Part shown: piece after piece, positions 19,368-29,386 of the stretch
How positions within the stretch are numbered: position 1 is the stretch's first letter
Layout of the letters: every line of letters begins with the position of its first letter
The notes under the pieces: model-generated
What the model saw: only the letters and a program-made list of their open reading frames with translations
The model's database searches: none
What the model was told of the DNA's origin: nothing
Translations under genes and position numbers: made by a program
NCBI GenBank assembly: GCA_021502835.1
Contig: JAKFGP010000013.1
Span: 62,001 to 126,000 of the forward strand
DNA length: 64,000 bases
Direction of reading: 5' to 3'
DNA from: Streptomyces thinghirensis
GTDB lineage: Bacteria > Actinomycetota > Actinomycetia > Streptomycetales > Streptomycetaceae

Positions 19368-19842
19368 GTGGCTCGGCTGAACGCGTCACCGGTCACTCCC
19401 GAGCCCCGCGAGCCGCCCGTACTCCCGCCACGCGGCGCACGGTGTGGTCGCGGGAGGTCGGCTGGTTCGTCGCGATCGGCATCGCGTCGACCGTCGGGCA
19501 GGCACTGTTGTACTGGGTGCTGCGGCTGTGGTGGCCGCCGGCCGCCGCCAACCTGGTCTCCCTGCTGGTGCTGACCGTGCTCAACACCGAGGCGAACCGG
19601 CGGCTGACGTTCCGGCACACCGCGGCGGGGGCCGTCCGCGCCCATCTGGGAGCCGGCGGCCTCTTCGTGCTCGGCTACCTGGTCACGTCCGGATCCGTGC
19701 TGTGGTTCAGGCACGCCGAGCCCGGCGCCTCGCCCGCCGCCGAGGCCGGCGTCCTCGCCGCCACGTCCGTCGCCGTCACCGTCGTGCGCTTCGTCGTCCT
19801 GCGGCTGGCCGTCTTCCGCGCCCCGCTCGCCGACGGCGCTGA
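19368..19842 (+). CDS. GtrA-family small membrane protein
   Basis: About 160 residues with four predicted TM helices: REVGWFVAIGIASTVGQALLY, AAANLVSLLVLTVL followed by NTEANRRLTF (family signature), GAGGLFVLGYLVTSGSVLW, and AAEAGVLAATSVAVTVVRFVVLR ending in AVFR. GtrA proteins are thought to flip or position polyprenyl-linked sugars at the membrane. Start GTG 19368. One early frame change; the end is uncertain because the frame with the membrane helices lacks a stop before the next gene, and 19842 is the nearest stop in a neighbouring frame. Confidence 0.8.
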
Positions 19843-19857
19843 ACCTGGCGGCGCCCG

Positions 19858-20240
19858 TCATGCCCCGAAGCTGCGACGGGGAAGCCTCGATGTGGCCCAG
19901 GTACCGGTGGGTCCAGTCGCACATGTGGTGCGTCGTCTTCAGCAGCCCCCGCCCCGGCTCCGTGAGGGTGTACTCGACCCGCGGCGGCACCGTGGGGTGC
20001 ACGCACCGCTCCACCAGCCCGTTGCGCTCCAGCATGCGCAGGTTCTGCGTGAGCATCTTGTGGCTGATGCCCTCGATCTCCTCCCGCAACTCGCTGAAAC
20101 GCAGGGTGCGGTCGCCCAGCGCCTCGATGAGCAGCAGCGCCCACTTGTTGGCGATGTCCGAGAAGATCTCCCCGCGCCAGGGAGTCCGCGCGCGTCAGGT
20201 CCGCGTCGTCGGGCGAGCCCGTGAACTGCTTGGTCACCAT
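19858..20240 (-). CDS. HxlR-family transcriptional regulator
   Basis: Winged-helix repressor or activator of about 125 residues. Visible: IFSDIANKWALLLIEALGDRTLRFSEL with the KW..LL signature, EEIEGISHKMLTQNLRMLERNGLVER as the recognition helix, VPPRVEYTLTEPGRGLL as the wing, and CDWTHRYLGHI at the C-terminus. Start ATG 20240. It is divergent from a RidA gene about 100 bp away, which it probably controls (inference). Two frame changes; the stop at 19858 assumes an indel in the last ten codons. Confidence 0.88.
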
Positions 20241-20343
20241 CAGGTTCCCCAGTCACTGAAAAGTGCGTTCTTCCATGTCAGCGGTCACTCTCCTACGGTT
20301 CCCGAGTAACCACAAGAGAGTGAACGGCAAGGAGAGACACGTC

Positions 20344-20750
20344 ATGGCCATCACCCTGGTGAACCCCGGCGGACTGCCGGAGATCGACGTCTACCGGCAG
20401 GTGTCGATCGCGTCCGGATCGAGCTGGTCTTCATCGCCGGGCAGGTCGCGTGGGACGCCGACGGCACCACGGTCGGCGTGGACGATCTCGCCGCCCAGGC
20501 CGAGCAGTGCTGCCTCAACGTCGCCACCGCCCTGGACGCGGCCGGTGCCTCCTCTTCGACGACGTGGCGAAACTGAACGTGCCGTCGTGGACTGGACCCC
20601 GACAAGATGCCCCTGCTGCTGGAGGGCATCGCCCGGGCGACCGCGAAGCTGGGGGTCACCGCGGCACCGCCGGCCACCCTGCTGGGTGTCGCGGCGCTGG
20701 ACGTGCCCGAGCACCTGATCGAGGTCGAGGCCACCGCGGTCGTCGACTGA
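20344..20750 (+). CDS. RidA-family (YjgF/YER057c) protein
   Basis: Small trimeric enamine/imine deaminase family, about 133 residues. MAITLVNPGGLPEIDVYRQV, LVFIAGQVAWDADG, DLAAQAEQCCLNVATALDAAG, VAKLNVYVVDWTPDKMPLL and ATLLGVAALDVPEHLIEVEATAVVD appear across frames. The conserved Arg that binds the carboxylate of the substrate is not clear because of an indel. Start ATG 20344 with GGAGAG upstream. Divergent from the HxlR regulator; this pairing is common in actinomycetes. Three frame changes. Confidence 0.88.
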
Positions 20751-20852
20751 ACCCGACGGAGCTGTTTGAGGCTCCTGAGCTCCGGACACGCGATTGCTGG
20801 CACCGCCAAGCTGGCGGCGCCGACCGCTTGCATGATCGTGTGGAGGCCAGTA

Positions 20853-21786
20853 ATGGTGGAGAGGAACGGAACGGGCGGCGGACCGCTCGACCGTCCGGCG
20901 ATGCCCCAGGAGGAGGCGGAGCTCTCTCCGCCGTACCGTTTCCAGCGTCAGCAGCGCCCCGGTCTGGAAGAGCGGATGGAAGTGCGCTCCGCGCTACCTC
21001 GCCCCCAATTACCGGGGCTCCGGGAAGCTGGCCGGGAAGGTCGCGCTGATCACCGGGGGCGACTCCGGAATCGGCCAGTTCGGTGGCCGTGCTCTACGCA
21101 CGGGAGAGGGCCGACGTCGCGATCGTCCACCTGCCCGAGGAGCAGAGCGACGCCGACGAGACCAGGGAGGCGGTCGAGAAGGAGGGCCGCACCTGCCTGC
21201 TGCTGCCGGGCGACCTGTGCGACCCGGCCTTCTGCGCCGATGTGGTAGAACGCACCGTCGCGGAACTGGGCGCTCTGAACGTCCTGGTCAGCAACGCCGC
21301 CTACCTCAACAGCCAGAACAGCCTGTCCGACCTGACCGCCGAGGACTTCGACCGGGTCTTCAAGACGAACGTCTACGCCTACTTCCACCTGGTGATGGCG
21401 GCCCTGCCGCACCTCTCCCACGGTGACGCCGTCATCGCCACCGCGTCCGAGGAGGCGCTCAAGGGCGAGCGAGATCATGATGGACTACGCGGCCTCCAAG
21501 GCCGCCCTGGTGGTCTTCACCAAGTCCATCGCCCCGCACCTCGCCGAGCGCGGCGTCCGCGCCAACATCGTCTCCCCGGGCCCCACCTGGACGGTGCTCA
21601 ACCTGGCGGGGCAGCGGTTCCCCCGACGACTATCTGACCAACCTGGGCAGCTCGGCCCCCATGGGGCGGGTCGCCCAGCCGGAGGAGGTGGCTCCCGCCT
21701 ACGTGTACCTGGCCTCCGACGCGGACTCCAGCTTCACCGTCGGCGAGGTCATCGCCGTCACGGGCGGCCTGACGGACACCCGCTGA
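20853..21786 (+). CDS. Short-chain dehydrogenase/reductase (YhdF/YghA-like)
   Basis: NAD(P)-dependent SDR of about 300 residues with an N-terminal extension (PGLEERMEVRSALRYLAPNYRGSGKL) typical of the general-stress SDR group. Motifs: ALITGGDSGIGQ for the cofactor, VSNAAYLNSQ (NNAA-like), MMDYAASKAALVVF with catalytic Tyr-x-x-x-Lys, and RANIVSPGPTWT. The C-terminal VGEVIAVTGGLTDTR ends at TGA 21784-21786. Start ATG 20853, preceded by TGGAGG. Four frame changes. Substrate unknown. Confidence 0.88.
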
Positions 21787-21810
21787 ACGCGGGACCGTCG
21801 CGGCCGCCGG

Positions 21811-22710
21811 TCAGCCGTGTACCGCCCGGTCGAGGAGGTTCTGCAGGTACAGGCCGCGCTGTGCGTCGACCGGAGTCGGCGTGCCGCTGCGGACGGCCGT
21901 CGCGAAGTCGTGGCGCAGGACGGGCCAGCACTCCTCGTGGTCGATGTCGGCCGTGTCGTAGACCAGCGGATGCTCGGGACCGAAGAGCTCGACGCGGGTG
22001 AGCGTGCGCGGGACGGCCACCGAGCCGGACAGGGAGGCCTGGCTCACGGCTCCGTTCTCGTGCTCGCAGGTCAGTTCGACCCAGCGGCGCGGGTCGCCGG
22101 TGGCGCGGAGGCCGGTGATGGGGCCGATCGCGGCATCCAGCAGATCGAGCAGGTGGGGGCCGAGGTCGAGCAGGGCACCGTGTTCGAGGCGCCAGCCGGT
22201 GGCGAACTCGCCTTGCAGGAAGGCACCGTGGAGGTAGCAGGAGCGGGCCCCGGCCACGTCGACGGCGCGCGCGGCGTCCAGGAAGGCCCGGGTGGCCGGG
22301 TGGTAGCGCTTGGTCAGCACCAGCTGGGAGACCACACCGGCTTCCGCGACCGCGTCGGCCACGCGGCGGGCCGAGACCAGATCGGGCCCGAGCGGCTTCT
22401 CCAGCAGCAGGGCCTTGCCCCGCTTCGCCGCCAGCGGTGCCAGCTCGGCCTGGACGGCGGGCGGCACGGCGAAGGCCACGGCCTCGCAGCGGTCCAGCAA
22501 CTCGTCGAAGTCCGCGGCGACATGGGCGGCGTAGAGGGCTCGGCTGGTCTCGCGGGCGGCCGCCGTACGGCGGGCCCGAGACCGCGGCGAGCCGCGTCTC
22601 GGGCCCGGCGGACGGTAACTCCGGGCGTGCATGGTGCGGGCCCAGGGGCCGGCGCCCACGAGTCCGACCTCGACGGGCCGGCCGGTCCAGGGGGCGGGGG
22701 CAGCGGTCAC
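21811..22710 (-). CDS. Gfo/Idh/MocA-family oxidoreductase
   Basis: NAD(P)-dependent sugar or polyol dehydrogenase of about 295 residues. Rossmann motif VGLVGAGPWA at the start, AVAFAVPPAVQAEL, then EKPLG with the catalytic Lys, and the substrate-side LDLGPHLLDLLDAAIGPI with the conserved Asp and His. Start GTG 22710, stop TCA complement 21811. One clear frame change around 22570-22620. It is the last gene of the minus-strand importer cluster, 70 bp after the ROK gene, and probably oxidises the imported sugar or its derivative (inference). Confidence 0.87.
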   Translation of the reverse strand: MTAAPAPWTGRPVEVGLVGAGPWARTMHARSYRPPGPRRGSPRSRARRTAAARETSRALYAAHVAADFDELLDRCEAVAFAVPPAVQAELAPLAAKRGKALLLEKPLGPDLVSARRVADAVAEAGVVSQLVLTKRYHPATRAFLDAARAVDVAGARSCYLHGAFLQGEFATGWRLEHGALLDLGPHLLDLLDAAIGPITGLRATGDPRRWVELTCEHENGAVSQASLSGSVAVPRTLTRVELFGPEHPLVYDTADIDHEECWPVLRHDFATAVRSGTPTPVDAQRGLYLQNLLDRAVHG

Positions 22711-22781
22711 GGTGTTCCTGTCTTCCTGGTGCTGATCGGGGTCTCTTGGCGGGTGTGCGGGGAGGGGGCGGGGCGGCGCGC

Positions 22782-23984
22782 TCACGGCGCCAGGCGGTCG
22801 AGGCGGGCGTCGGCACCGGCGGGGGAGTAGAGGTGCTCCACGACCATGGCGGCGGCCCCGACGAGCCCCGCGTGGTCGCCGAGCCGCGAGGTGACGACCT
22901 GGAGGTTGGCCGTGGCGCGGGGCATCGCGCGCTGGTAGACCAACTCGCGCACCCCGGTCAGGAAGGGGCACCCCGGACAGCTCACCCGCGATCATGAGCA
23001 CCCCGGGATTGAGCAGCGTCACGACGGTGACCAGGACCTCGCCCACCCGCCGCCCGGCCTCCCGGGCCAGCCGTACGGCGTCCGGATGGCCCTCGTTGAG
23101 CAGGCGCCGCACGTCCCGTCCGGAGGCGGTGTCCAGGCCGAGGGCGGACAGTTCCTTGGCGATCGCGCGCCCACTGGCGACGGCCGCGAGGCAGCCGTGG
23201 GAGCCGCACATGCACAGCGCGTCGGACCGGTCGTGCAGGCGGATGTGCCCGATGTCGCCGGCGCCGCCGTCGATGCCGCGGTAGAGGCTGTCGCCGATGA
23301 CGACGCCCGCGCCGATGCCGGTGGAGACCTTCAGCAGCAGGAAGGACGAGCAGTCGCGGTGGTTGGCCTGGTGCTCGGCCAGCGCCATGAGGTTGGCGTC
23401 GTTGTCCACGAGCACCGGGACGGCGTCGGCCTCCGGGTCCAGGCCCATCCGTGCCGCGTACGCCTTCTGGAGCCGCTCCCGGATGGGGTACCGGTCCCAG
23501 CCCGGCATGATGGGCGGCTCGATCACCCGCCCGGACTCCCAGTCGACCGGGCCCGGGACGGACAGCCCGATGCCCACGACACGGGACGCCGGCACCCCGG
23601 CCGCCGCGATCAGGTCCGGGAACCACTCGGCCAGCCGGTCCAGAACGTGATCGGGACCCTCGCCGACATCCATCGGCCCGGTGTGCTCGGCCAGGATGGT
23701 GCCCGCGAGATCGAGCACGGCGGCGCGGGCGTGCCGGGTCTCCAGGTCGAAGGCGATGACCGAGGCGTGGCTCGGATCGAACGCGATCCGGTGGGACGGG
23801 CGGCCACCGGTGGAGGCTCCCGTGGTGGGCGCAGCCATCCGGCGCGGTTGAGCAGGTCGAGGCGCTGTCCGACGGTCGACCGGGACAGTCCGGTGGCGTG
23901 CTGGAGGTCGGCCCGGGTGTTGGCGCGGCCGCTGCGGATCAGCTGCAGCAGCGCGCCGGCGCTGGCCTGACTCGGCGTCATCAT
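22782..23984 (-). CDS. ROK-family transcriptional regulator
   Basis: Sugar-responsive repressor of about 400 residues. The N-terminal winged helix reads SGRANTRADLQHATGLSRSTVGQRLDLL. The ROK domain has IAFDLETRHARAAVLD, GIGLSVPGPVDWESGRV, VDNDANLMALAEH, LLLKVSTGIGAGVVIG, then GGAGDIGHI and a zinc motif CMCGSHGCLAAVASG. It is followed by LLNPGVLMIAGEL. ATG 23984 is taken as start (23981 also possible). Two frame changes. It likely senses a glucose-type ligand and controls the ABC importer next to it. Confidence 0.9.
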
Positions 23985-23999
23985 GGTGTCCCCCACGGC

Positions 24000-24900
24000 T
24001 CAACTCTTGTCGGCGCCGCTGGTCAGACCCTCGGTGAGCAGTCGTTCGGCGGCGAAGAACAGAAGTACCACGGGGATCGTCAGCACCACGGAACCGGCCA
24101 TCAGGATCGTCTTCGGCACCTCGATGCCGTTGGAGAGCTGGGCCAGTCCCAGGGAGACCGTCCACTGACCGGGGTCCGCGGCCAGGAACAGCAGCGCGAA
24201 CAGGAACTCGTTCCACGCGATCATGAAGACGTACAGCCCGGTCGCCATCAGGGAGGGCAGGGCCAGCGGCAGGATCACCTTGCGGACGGTCTGCAGCCGC
24301 GAGCACCCGTCCAGCGCCGCGCCTCCTCGATGGAGGCCGGGATGGTGACGAGGTAGTTCTTCAGCATGTAGATCGACACCGGCACGGTCTGGGCGACGTA
24401 GACGATGGCGAGACCGACGAGGCTGGAGGACAGGCCGATCTTCGCGAAGATGACGAAGAGCGGGTACGGCCAGCAGGGTCGCCGGGAACATGTAGACGGC
24501 CAGGAAGAGGGCGCTGACCTGGCGGTGGCCGAAGAACTTCAGCCGGCTGACGGCGTAGGCTCCGGGCACGGCGGCCACCAGGGTGAGCGCCACCGTGCCG
24601 AGGGAGACCAGCGCGGAGTTGACCAGGAACTTGAGGAAGCCCTGGCCGCCGTCGTCGGTGGAGCGCAGTACGTCCTGGTAGGTGGAGAGGGTGAAGTCCT
24701 TCGCCGAGATCCACAGGGAGCCCGGGTCGAGCAGCAGCGCGTCGATGGGCTTCAGCGACAGCAGCACCATGTAGTAGAAGGGCAGGGAGGGTGATCACGG
24801 CGAGGAACGCGATGACGATCCACCCGGGCGACGCCGAAGAACCCGCTCCTCGAACCGGGCCCGGCTCAGCGCCGCCTTCTGGGGGCACGTTCTGCGTCAC
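24000..24900 (-). CDS. ABC sugar importer permease (MalG-type)
   Basis: Inner-membrane subunit of a CUT1-type carbohydrate importer, about 290 residues. TM segments include PGWIVIAFLAVITLP, FLVNSALVSLGTVALTLVAAVPGAYAVSR, ALFLAVYMFPATLL and SVVLTIPVVLLFFAAERLL. The EAA loop reads PASIEEAALDG..RLQTVRKVILPLALP, contact point for the ATPase. No ATPase gene is present, as usual in Streptomyces, where a shared MsiK-type ATPase serves. Start GTG 24900 overlaps the stop of the upstream permease in GTGA. About five frame changes. Confidence 0.9.
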
Positions 24901-25918
24901 GCTTCCTCCTGGACCTTGTTGCCGAAGAACTTGAAGTAGAGGCCCAGCAGGATCATCAGTACGAGGGCCAGGACGAGCGCCTGGGCGGCCGCGGCCCCCA
25001 CGTCGTAGCGGGCGGTGAGGAAGTCGCAGACGCGCACCGCGGCCACGTCGGTGCCGGCTCCGCCTCCGGTGAGCAGGTAGACGTCGTCGAACTTGTTGAA
25101 CGTCATGATGAAGCGCAGCACGCACAGCAGCGCGATCACCGGCATCAACTGGGGCAGCAGGACGTGCCGGAAGCGCTGGGTGATCGTGGCGCCGTCGACC
25201 AGCGCGGCCTCCTCCAGGGTGTCCGGCACCGCCTGCAGCCGGGCCGGGATGAACAGGAAGGCGAAGGGAAGTAGCGCCAGCACTCGAAGACGATGACGGT
25301 CAGCAGCGCCAGCGGGATGTCAGGAGTGCAGACCGAGGAGGTTCACCTCGTACTCGCGGGTCGACAGGAACGCGATCGGGTCGTCCCAGCCGAACAGCCG
25401 CCGCCCCAGTCGTTGACCACGCCGTACTGCGGGCTGAGCGCGACCTCCCAGACGAAGGCCGCGGCGACGACGGGCGCGACGTACGGCAGCAGCATCGCCG
25501 CGCGCAGCACCCCGCGCCCCTCGAACGGCTTGCGCAGCGGCGAGCGCGGCGACCAGGCCGAGGACGACGGAACCGAGCGGTGGAGCCCGCCGTGTAGAGC
25601 AGGGTGGTCCACAGGCTGGACCAGAAGCCGGCCGAGTCGAAGACCTGCGCGAAGTTGTCCAGGGACCAGTTGCCGAACAGGCCCATGCCCTGGATGTCGA
25701 CGAGCTTGGCCTTCTGGAAGGCCAGCAGCGACGGTCCACGCGATGGGCAGCACGACCACCACGAGGACCACGAGGAAGGTGGGGAGACGAACGCGAGGCC
25801 CGCGCGGTTGGCGCGCCGGCTGGCGGTCATCGGACGGCGGCCCGGTGCGTCGGACCGGTCCGTGGACCGGGGGCTGGTGTCCCGGCGCTGCGCGCGCGCC
25901 GGCTGGGGCTGCTGTCAT
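24897..25918 (-). CDS. ABC sugar importer permease (MalF-type)
   Basis: Partner permease of the same importer. TM segments: PTFLVVLVVVVLPIAWTVLLAF, LWTTLLYTAGSTAL, MLLPYVAPVVAAAFVWEVAL, and ALVLALVLMILLGLYFKFFG; EAA loop PDTLEEAALVDGATITQRFRHVLLPQL. Start ATG 25918 (31 bases after the binding-protein stop) or ATG 25830; an indel between them prevents a decision. Stop TGA 24897-24899. About 310-335 residues. At least six frame changes. Confidence 0.9.
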
Positions 25919-25948
25919 GAGGGACCTTCGTGACGTGCAGGCGGGCGG

Positions 25949-27357
25949 CTACTGCAGGGACTTCTTCAGGGCGGCGACCTCTTCGTCGGCGTCGCGTGCC
26001 GCCTCCGAGGGCGAGCTCTGGCCGCTGGTCATGGCGCCGATGGCCTTCGGCACGGGCAGTTCGCCGTTGGTGGCGCCGACGAGGGCCCCCTCGCCCTGGG
26101 TGATGCCCCTAGCGGCGCAGGTTGCCGACCCCGTCGGCGAGCTGGTCGAGCAGGGTCTCGGGGAAGACCTCGTCGAGGGGCTTGCGGGTGTCGACGCCGA
26201 TGTCGCTGTGGCGCCAGGCGTCGAGGTAGCGCTCGGGTTCGGCGGCTGTTCCCTGCGGACCGGGATCTTGCCCTCGGGCGCCATGCCGAACCAGGGACTC
26301 GTAGCCGGTGCCCATCATGTACTCGATGAACTCCGGGACGCCGCGGTCTCGGCCGTCTTGGTGGTCACCCAGGACGTGATCTCGCCGAACTGGGCCGCCT
26401 CCTGGGCGTCGGGCCCCTTCATCGCGGTGACGATGCCGCTGTTGTCCGACAGGTACCGCGGGTCCTTCGCGCACTGGGGCAGCTGGGCAGGGCGTCCTTG
26501 CGCAGGCCGGCGAGTTCGTCGAGCAGGAACGAGGACCAGATGACCATGGAGGACTGGCCGGCGAAGTAAGGTGGCGCGGGTGGAGTCCACGGTCCGCGTG
26601 CCCGGCGCGCCGTAGGTGCGGGCGAGCCGGTCGTAGGTGCGGAAGGCGGCCTCGCACCGCGGGGGACTCGAGGGCGACCTCGTGCCGGTCGTCGACCAGT
26701 TGGCAGTCGTTGGCCAGGGCGAGGCTCTCGAAGCTCTGCGAGGTGAAGACGTCGCTGGGGTCGGTGGCCGCCGAGATGCCGTCGTGGCCCTTGGTGGTCA
26801 GTGCCTCGGCGGCGGCCAGCGTCTTCGCGTACGTGTCGGGGAGCCGCCAGGCCCTTCCGCGCGAACTGGTCCTTGCGGTAGACCAGCAGCTGGAGCCAGG
26901 CGTCGGAGGGCACGCCGAGGACTGGTGGCGCCGTCGGAGGTCAGCTCCAGCGCGTTGGGGTTGAAGGTGTCCCGGCCGAGTTCGCCGACGATGCGTTTCC
27001 GGGATGTCGGTGTTCAGCAGGCCGTTGGTGTACATCTGCCAGACCTGGCCCATGGGGGCCGCGCCGATGACGTCGGGCAGCGTGCCCGACGCCGCCGCCG
27101 ACATGATCAGCTGCGGCATCTGGGCCTCGTCGACCCCGACGAGTTTGGACCTTGATCCCGCTCTTCTTCTCGAACTCGTCGATGACCTTCCGCGTCGCCG
27201 CGACACGGTCGGGGAGGGTTCTCCTGGGACCAGACCGTGATCTCACGGTCCGGCTTGCCGGGCCCGGGCGCTGCCCGCACAGCCCGAGCAGCCCGATTCC
27301 CATGGCTGCCGTGACGCCGACCGCGGTCGTCCTCGACCGCAGGGTCCTGATGCGCAT
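25949..27357 (-). CDS. ABC sugar importer substrate-binding lipoprotein
   Basis: Extracellular solute-binding protein (family 1) of about 440 residues. N-terminal RIRTLRSRTTAVGVTAAMGIGLLGLCG is a lipoprotein signal with the Cys of the lipobox. Then NLPDRVAATRKVIDEFEKKSGIKV, a typical first lobe, SAAASGTLPDVIGAAPMGQVWQMY, GKSSMVIWSS-like FAGQSSMVIWSSFLLDE, and a Lys-rich C-terminus. Start ATG 27357. Many frame changes, and an in-frame TAG near 26109 where Gln is expected. First gene of the minus-strand cluster; sugar specificity is not visible. Confidence 0.88.
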
Positions 27358-27417
27358 TGAGTGTCCTCGTTCCGGCTTACGTCTGCTCGCCACGCATCAC
27401 AGCACTACTTTTGTTGG

Positions 27418-27454
27418 TTGACAAGACATAAGTTGCGGATATTGTCGACGCAAC
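27418..27454. promoter_or_regulatory. Promoter/operator region between the importer and the catabolic genes
   Basis: AT-rich island between divergent operons. Plus strand TTGACA at 27418-27423 is a good -35 box, with TATTGT at 27440-27445 (16-bp spacing) a possible -10. GTTGCG-N11-CGCAAC (27432-27454) is an inverted repeat overlapping the -10, a classic repressor position. The ROK regulator of the same locus is the obvious candidate (inference). Confidence 0.5.
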
Positions 27455-27481
27455 CGCACCAGCAACCTTCCGGAGCCCTTC

Positions 27482-28573
27482 GTGTCAGCCGTGTCATCCG
27501 TGGAGCGCGTCGTCCAGTTCACCGGCCCCCGTCAGGTGGAGGTGGCCGAGCATCGGGGCCGAACTGCCGCCCGGTCATCTGCGGGTCCGTACCCGCTACT
27601 CGGGCATCTCGGCCGGCACCGAACTCACCGCCTACCGCGGCACCAACCCGTACCTGACCCGGACCTGGGACCCCGGGCGCAGCTCTTCCGCGACGGTGCG
27701 CCCGGCATCGAGTACCCGGTGGCCGGCTGGGGCTGCTCGAGGTCGGCGAGGTCGTGGAAGTCTCCCCGGAACTCGCCGGCACCCGGGCCTGCCGGTCCCC
27801 GGCGACCTGGTCTGGGGCATCTGGGGCCACCGCAGCGAGGGCGTCGTCCCCGCCGAGCGCATGATCGGCCACACCCTGCCGACCGGGCTCGAACCGCTGG
27901 CCGGGGCCTTCGCCCGGGTCGGCGCCATCGCCTACAACGCCGTCCTGGCCGGCGACATCCACCTCGGCGAGGACGTCGCCGTGTTCGGCCAGGGCGTCAT
28001 CGGCCTGCTCACCACCCGCCTCGCCCGGCTCAGCGGCGCCCGCGTCACCGCCGTCGACGCCCTCGACGGCCGCCTGGAGACCGCGAAGCGGCCTGGCGCC
28101 AAGTACTCCCTCAACGCCCGCACCGACGCCGTCGCCGAACGCGTCCGCGAGACCACCGGTGGCCTCGGCGCCGACCTCGCCATCGAGATCAGCGGTGCCT
28201 ACCCGGCCCTGCACGAGGCGCTGCGCTCGGTCGCCGCCGGCGGCGGGTGTGGTGGCCTCCGGCTTCTACCAGGGCGACGGCATCGGCCTGCGCCTCGGCG
28301 ACGAGTTCCACCACAACCGGGTCCAGCTGATCTGCTCCCAGATCGGCGGCGTCCCGCCCCAGCTGTCGAACCGCTGGACCGTCGAACGCCTCCAGCAGAC
28401 CTTCCTGCGCCTGGTCGCCGAGGGCCAGGTGGACGTCGACACCCTGGTGAGCCACGTCGTCCCCGCCGCCGACGCCGCCGACGCCTACGTACTGCTGGAC
28501 GAGCGGCCCGCCGAGGCGCTGCAGGTCGTCCTGGAATTCCTGAGACCCGGCCTCTGCGACCGGATTTTTCTGA
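27482..28573 (+). CDS. Medium-chain (zinc-type) alcohol/polyol dehydrogenase
   Basis: MDR-family NAD(P)-dependent dehydrogenase of about 360 residues. N-terminal catalytic domain with VRTRYSGISAGTELTAYRG and GIEYPVAGWGYSEVGEVVE; Rossmann segment VFGQGVIGLLTTRLARLSGARVTAVDALDGRL; GLGADLAIEISGAYPALHEALR. The usual GHE zinc-site motif is not seen, so catalytic zinc may be absent. Start GTG 27482 after GGAG. The end is placed at TGA 28571-28573; an indel near 28555 lets another frame run into the next gene. Four frame changes. Confidence 0.82.
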
Positions 28574-28581
28574 AGGCCCCC

Positions 28582-29386
28582 ATGCTCAAGACCGCCGTCC
28601 AGGAACAGCTCCTGCCCGGGGACACCCCTCCAGGCCAAGTGGGACTTCGCCCAGCAGGCCGGCTACGACGCGATCGAACTGCGCGGCAAGGGCGACCGCT
28701 CACTTCGCCTCCCGTCGCGGCGAACTCAAGCAGGCCCGCGAGGACGGCGTCGTCATGCCGACCGTCTTGCGTCGACATGCCGCACTTCCTCGGCGCCTTC
28801 GACGGACCTGCGCCGCGACGCCGTCGCCCAGATGAAGTCGCGGCTCACCGTCATCGCCGAGATCGGCGGCACGGGCGCCCAGACCCCCGCCTCGTACGGC
28901 ATGTTCTCCGCCGCCCGCCGCCCTTCACACCGCCGCGCACCGAGGGAGCAGGACCGCGAGGTGCTCCTCGCCGGCCTGACCGAACTCGGCGAGCACGCCC
29001 GCAGGGAGGGCGCCCACGCTCTTCCTGGAGCCGCTCAACCGCTACGAGGACCACATGGTCAACCGGCTCGAACAGGCCGCCGACCTGATCCGCGCCGTCG
29101 GCCTGGACTCGGTCCGGATCGGCATCGACAGCTACCACATGAACATCGAGGAGCCCGACCCCGCCGCCGCGATCCTCGCCCACGCCGACGTCATCGGCCA
29201 CGCCCAGGTCTCCGACTCCAACCGCTTCCCAGCCCGGCGCCGGACACCTCGACTGGCCCGCCTGGCTCGGCGCCCTGCACACCATCGGCTACGACGGCCA
29301 CCTCGCCCTCGAATGCCGGCTGACCGGCGACCCCGCCGAGGGCCGTGCGCTCCGTTCCCGCGTTCCTGGCGAGGTCGGGCGCGTGA
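28582..29386 (+). CDS. Xylose-isomerase-like TIM barrel (sugar isomerase/epimerase)
   Basis: AP-endonuclease-2-type TIM barrel of about 265 residues. Metal-ligand segments are visible in order: FLEPLNRYEDH (Glu), IGIDSYHMNIEE (Asp), HAQVSDSNRFQPGAGHLDW (His/Asp/His) and LALECRL (Glu). Start ATG 28582 (MLKTAVQEQLLPGD). Stop TGA 29384-29386 overlaps the next gene in GTGA. Five frame changes. Likely isomerises or epimerises the sugar oxidised by the neighbouring dehydrogenases. Confidence 0.85.
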
